Below are positions 7,023 through 9,451 of a stretch of 9,451 nt of DNA, one piece after another (the stretch's first letter is position 1; the number at the start of each line of letters is the position of its first letter). The notes beneath the pieces were generated by a model. That model saw only the letters and a program-made list of their open reading frames with translations. It was not told the DNA's origin and made no database searches. The stretch is taken from NCBI GenBank assembly GCA_026125925.1, contig JAHCKF010000112.1, forward strand, positions 1 through 9,451, written 5' to 3'. The translations under genes and the position numbers were made by a program. Source of the DNA: Pseudolabrys sp. GTDB taxonomy: Bacteria > Pseudomonadota > Alphaproteobacteria > Rhizobiales > Xanthobacteraceae.

Positions 7023-7032
7023 GGTCCATTCT
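7003..7032 (+). promoter_or_regulatory. Candidate promoter of the MocR gene
   Basis: TTGAAA (7003-7008) matches the -35 consensus at five of six positions. The best -10 at 18 bases is CATTCT (7027-7032), only three of six. A start near 7040 would place the 7046-7077 hairpin in the leader. The proposed operator dyad would lie between these elements, as expected for autorepression. The support is weak. Confidence 0.25.
7007..7030. promoter_or_regulatory. Candidate MocR operator in the divergent region
   Basis: The interval is an inverted repeat: AATGG (7007-7011), 14 bases, CCATT (7026-7030). Read outward from each side it gives AATGGTCTG on the plus strand and AATGGACCT on the minus strand. 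The latter nine bases recur exactly upstream of the GMC gene at 8648-8656. TGGACC-type cores have been described for MocR regulators such as TauR, as I recall. The site overlaps the -35 and spacer of the candidate leftward promoter and lies inside the candidate MocR promoter, so occupancy could affect both. The repeat is seen; the operator role is inferred. Confidence 0.4.
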
Positions 7033-7045
7033 GACCGAATAAGAA

Positions 7046-7077
7046 GGCCACTCCGCCCCTGAGCGGGGCAATTGGCC
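7046..7077 (+). other. Interrupted inverted repeat just upstream of the MocR start
   Basis: Two nested complementary pairs are present: GGCCA (7046-7050) with TGGCC (7073-7077), and GCCCC (7055-7059) with GGGGC (7065-7069) around a 5-base loop. As RNA this forms a hairpin ending 5 bases before the annotated ATG at 7083. It contains the only G-run that could serve that ATG as a ribosome site. It could limit translation or be a second protein-binding dyad. The function is unknown. Confidence 0.4.
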
Positions 7078-7082
7078 CGTTC

Positions 7083-8612
7083 ATGGGTCGTACAGCGTGG
7101 GGAAATACGGTGGTTAAGCGGGCGGGAGGCGCATTGCTGCAGTCGATCGCCATCGATCGCGAGGCCTCGCACGGCCTCAGCGTGCAGATCTGCGCCCATT
7201 TGCGCGAGTTCATCATGTCCGGTTCGCTTGAAGCCGGCGGTCGCCTGCCCTCGACGCGCACGCTGGCCAACGAACTGAACGTCGCCCGCGCCACCATCGT
7301 CGAATGCTTCGACCAGCTTGCCGCCGAAGGTCTGATCGAGTCGCGCGTCGGCGCCGGTACCTATGTCAGCCAAGTCTTGAGGACCGAGCGCCCGCCCGTC
7401 GCGCCGCAAATGCCGGTGGTGTCGGAAAAGAGCGCGCGGCTGGCCCAGTCAATGACGTCGGCGTCGAGCCGTTTCGTGCCGCGTCTGGTGCATGAACCAC
7501 GAGCGTTCACCACAGCGATCCCGGCCTACGATGCGTTCCCGATGGCGCAATGGGCGCGCCTGTCCGGCAAGCACTGGCGCGAGGCGCGCAAGGACGTGCT
7601 CGGCTATCCCGACCCGCATGGCCACGACTTGCTGCGCAAGGCCATTGCCAGCCACCTGCGCACCAACCGCGGCATCCGCTGCGATTGGCAGCAGATCTTC
7701 ATCGTCGCCGGCGCGCAGCAGGCGTTTCAGCTCATCGCTTCGACGCTGATCGATCCCGGCGATAAGGTCTGGTTCGAAGACCCCGGCGCCATCGGCGCCC
7801 GCAACAGTTTCGTCGTCTCCGGCGCCGATCTGGTGCCGGTGCGCGTGGACGACGATGGCCTCGATGTCGACGACGCGCTGCGCAAGGCGCCCGACTTCCG
7901 GCTTGCCTTCGTGACGCCGTCGCACCAGCAGCCCCTCGGCGTCAGCATGGCGCTCGAACGGCGCGTTGCCCTGCTCGCCGCCGCCGAGCAACGAGGTGCC
8001 TGGATCATCGAGGATGATTGGGACGGCGAGTTCTGCTTCTCAGGCCTGCCGATGCCGACACTGCAAAGCATGGATCAGGCCGGCCGCGTCATCTATGTCG
8101 GCTCGTTCTCGAAATCGCTGTTCCCGTCACTGCGCTTGGGCTTCATCCTCGCGCCGCCGGCGCTGACCGACCATTTCCGGACCAGCCTCGAAGCGTTTCT
8201 GCCCGGCGTGCCGACCGCAATCCAGGCGATCGTCGCCGACTTCATCATCGAAGGCCATTTCGCCACGCATATCCGCCGCATGCGCAAGACCTATCACGAG
8301 CGCTACCAGACGCTTTACCAAGGCGTGCAGAAGCATCTTGCCGACGTTCTGGACATCAGGCCGGCGACGACGGGCATGCACACGGTTGCCTACCTTGCAC
8401 CGGGCCTCAACGCCGAGGCCGTCGCCCGGCGCGCGGCGGAACGCGGTGTCACGTTGACGCCGATCGGGCGCTTCTGCATCGCGCCGAATGACCGGCAGGG
8501 TTTTGCCCTCGGCTTCAGCGGCTTTTCTCCTGCGCAGATCGAGGCTGGCATCGCAACCCTCAAGGATGTCTTTGCCGACCTTACGCCCGCCGCCTGCGCA
8601 AAGTCGGCCTGA
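7083..8612 (+). CDS. MocR-type transcription regulator (GntR winged helix fused to aminotransferase-like domain)
   Basis: This 509-residue PLP-dependent DNA-binding protein likely senses an amine or amino acid and controls both flanking transcription units. The GntR-type winged helix spans about 30-98, with helix pattern LPSTRTLANELNVARATIVECFDQLAAEG and wing SRVGAGTYV. After a linker (about 99-145) comes a fold-type I aminotransferase domain (about 150-500). Its motifs are GYPDPHG (174-180), VAGAQQAF (208-215), VTPSHQQPLG (277-286), IIEDDWDGEF (308-317), the Schiff-base lysine in VGSFSKSLFPSLRLGF (K344), and a C-terminal LGFSGFSPAQIEAGI. The PLP lysine and RLG arginine (R351) are intact, so PLP binding is expected. 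The motif I recall as EDDYD in family members has Trp here (W313). ATG 7083 is used. GTG 7110, with GGGGA six bases upstream, is a credible alternative giving 500 residues. Divergent placement from the catabolic operon is classic for MocR regulators. Confidence 0.95.
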   Translation: MGRTAWGNTVVKRAGGALLQSIAIDREASHGLSVQICAHLREFIMSGSLEAGGRLPSTRTLANELNVARATIVECFDQLAAEGLIESRVGAGTYVSQVLRTERPPVAPQMPVVSEKSARLAQSMTSASSRFVPRLVHEPRAFTTAIPAYDAFPMAQWARLSGKHWREARKDVLGYPDPHGHDLLRKAIASHLRTNRGIRCDWQQIFIVAGAQQAFQLIASTLIDPGDKVWFEDPGAIGARNSFVVSGADLVPVRVDDDGLDVDDALRKAPDFRLAFVTPSHQQPLGVSMALERRVALLAAAEQRGAWIIEDDWDGEFCFSGLPMPTLQSMDQAGRVIYVGSFSKSLFPSLRLGFILAPPALTDHFRTSLEAFLPGVPTAIQAIVADFIIEGHFATHIRRMRKTYHERYQTLYQGVQKHLADVLDIRPATTGMHTVAYLAPGLNAEAVARRAAERGVTLTPIGRFCIAPNDRQGFALGFSGFSPAQIEAGIATLKDVFADLTPAACAKSA

Positions 8613-8627
8613 CCTTCCCGCCGGTAC

Positions 8628-8656
8628 TGGACCGACGCTAACCCGAGAATGGACCT
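8628..8656 (+). promoter_or_regulatory. Candidate MocR-binding direct repeat upstream of the GMC gene
   Basis: TGGACC occurs at 8628-8633 and 8650-8655, exactly 22 bases (about two helical turns) apart on the same strand, within the 98-base gap before the GMC gene. The second copy is part of AATGGACCT, the nine bases also found in the divergent region. A weak -35/-10 pair follows immediately (TCTGCA 8656-8661, 17 bases, TACAGT 8679-8684). The repeats would thus sit just upstream of the promoter, a position suited to activation. TGGACC is only six bases and also occurs inside genes (for example 87-92). Confidence 0.4.
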
Positions 8657-8697
8657 CTGCAGCGGCCTCGGGCCCGCCTACAGTGCGCGCGCACGAC

Positions 8698-8703
8698 GGA
8701 GGA
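8698..8703 (+). promoter_or_regulatory. Ribosome binding site fixing the TTG start of the GMC gene
   Basis: GGAGGA is followed by seven bases and TTG at 8711. No ATG or GTG is in frame nearby upstream, and the FAD-binding strand begins only a few residues later (DTIIIGAGSAG). This makes TTG 8711 the most likely start. Confidence 0.75.
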
Positions 8704-8710
8704 CGGCCGG

Positions 8711-9451
8711 TTGGATTCGTTTGACACCATCATCATCGGCGCCGGGTCGGCAGGCTGCGTGATCGCCGGCGAACTGGCGGTCGCCGGCAAGGGCATGATT
8801 CTGGTGATCGAGGCCGGCCCGCGCGATCGCAGCCTGTGGCTGCATCTTCCGATCGGCTACGGCAAGATGTTTTATAATCCCGCCGTCAACTGGATGTACG
8901 AGACCGAGCCGGTACCGGGTCTGGCCAACCGGCGCATCTATCAGCCGCGCGGTAAGGTCGTCGGCGGCTCGAGCGCCATCAACGCCATGGTCTACTCGCG
9001 CGGCCAGGCCGAGGACTACGATGGCTGGGAAGCGCTCGGCAATCGCGGCTGGGGTTGGTCCGACGTGCTGCGCCTCTATCGCCGCCTCGAGGACCATGAT
9101 CTCGGCGCGTCGCAATGGCACGGCGCCGGCGGGCCACTGCATGTCACCGACATTGCGAGCACCGCGCATCCGCTCACGGCGTCGTTCATCAATGCCGGTA
9201 TCGAGGCGGGCCTCGCGTTCAATCCCGACCTCAATGGCGCAACGACCGAAGGCATCGGGACCTATCAGATTACGACGCGCCGCGGCATCCGCGAATCCGC
9301 TGCGCGCGCCTTCCTGCGTCCGGCTTTGCGCACCGGACGGGTGCGTGTCGAAGCCGACACTTTGGTGACGCGCGTCCTGTTCGACGGCCGCCGCGCGATC
9401 GGCGTCGAATGCCGTCAGCATGGTGAGGTGAAGCGCTATCGCACCAATGGC
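8711..9451 (+). CDS. GMC-family FAD-dependent alcohol dehydrogenase (choline dehydrogenase-like), N-terminal part
   Basis: The first 247 codons of a glucose-methanol-choline oxidoreductase are visible; the right edge cuts the gene, and full members have about 530-560 residues. It should oxidise an alcohol to an aldehyde with FAD. Near the N-terminus is the Rossmann motif TIIIGAGSAGCVIAGELA (GxGxxG at residues 10-15), with the strand-end acid in VIEAGP (E34). The GMC signature PRGKVVGGSSAINAMVYSRG lies at about 79-98, followed by DYDGWEALGNRGWGW. It has no signal peptide. The start is TTG, supported by GGAGGA at 8698. It lies 98 bases downstream of the MocR gene on the same strand, so it may be co-transcribed or have its own promoter by the TGGACC repeats. 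The aldehyde it makes could be a second source for the aldehyde dehydrogenase of the divergent operon. The catalytic His region is outside the window and the substrate is unknown. Confidence 0.95.
   Translation, partial: MDSFDTIIIGAGSAGCVIAGELAVAGKGMILVIEAGPRDRSLWLHLPIGYGKMFYNPAVNWMYETEPVPGLANRRIYQPRGKVVGGSSAINAMVYSRGQAEDYDGWEALGNRGWGWSDVLRLYRRLEDHDLGASQWHGAGGPLHVTDIASTAHPLTASFINAGIEAGLAFNPDLNGATTEGIGTYQITTRRGIRESAARAFLRPALRTGRVRVEADTLVTRVLFDGRRAIGVECRQHGEVKRYRTNG

Noticed and set aside
8669..8676. CGGGCCCG palindrome after the MocR gene as a terminator
   Set aside because: It has four-base arms, no loop and no following T-run. I see no rho-independent terminator between the MocR and GMC genes.

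Overview
The window is GC-rich, densely coding DNA that reads like an alphaproteobacterium of the Rhizobiales type. This is inferred from codon bias toward G/C third positions, tight operons, and the mix of a PotD-type transporter with DadA/PuuB-type, aldehyde dehydrogenase, MocR and GMC genes. It holds eight protein-coding genes, two of them cut by the window edges. I see no tRNA, rRNA, CRISPR, insertion sequence or phage gene, and no stretch over 300 bases lacks a gene.

Leftward block (minus strand, transcribed from about 6990 toward 1). In transcription order: an enolase-superfamily (mandelate racemase type) enzyme (6937-5822); an NAD(P)-dependent aldehyde dehydrogenase whose start overlaps the previous stop by 4 bases (5825-4332); a FAD-dependent amine/amino-acid oxidoreductase of the DadA/PuuB type (4312-3017); a PotD-like periplasmic binding protein (2829-1771); a PotA-like ABC ATPase (1696-617); and a PotB-like permease starting 3 bases later and running off the left edge (613-1). 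A second permease is expected just outside. The block looks like one catabolic operon for uptake and oxidation of a small amine-containing compound. The binding-protein gene is bracketed by two intercistronic hairpins (2971-3007 and 1731-1762), which may set its expression apart from its neighbours.

Rightward block (plus strand). A MocR-type regulator (GntR-like winged helix fused to an aminotransferase-like domain, 7083-8612) is divergent from the operon. It is followed, after 98 bases, by a GMC-family FAD alcohol dehydrogenase that begins with TTG at 8711 and runs off the right edge.

How it may work together: the ABC system imports the substrate. The FAD oxidoreductase and the GMC enzyme would oxidise C-N and C-OH bonds, the aldehyde dehydrogenase would make an acid, and the enolase-superfamily enzyme would dehydrate or epimerise a hydroxy- or amino-acid intermediate. 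MocR, sensing an amine/amino acid through PLP, would control both blocks. A 9-base word, AATGGACCT, occurs in the divergent intergenic region (minus strand, 7030-7022) and upstream of the GMC gene (plus strand, 8648-8656), and is a candidate MocR operator. The substrate is unknown. The residues I could compare argue against a simple spermidine/putrescine pathway. The individual families are well known, and the novelty, if any, lies in their combination, the substrate and the regulation.
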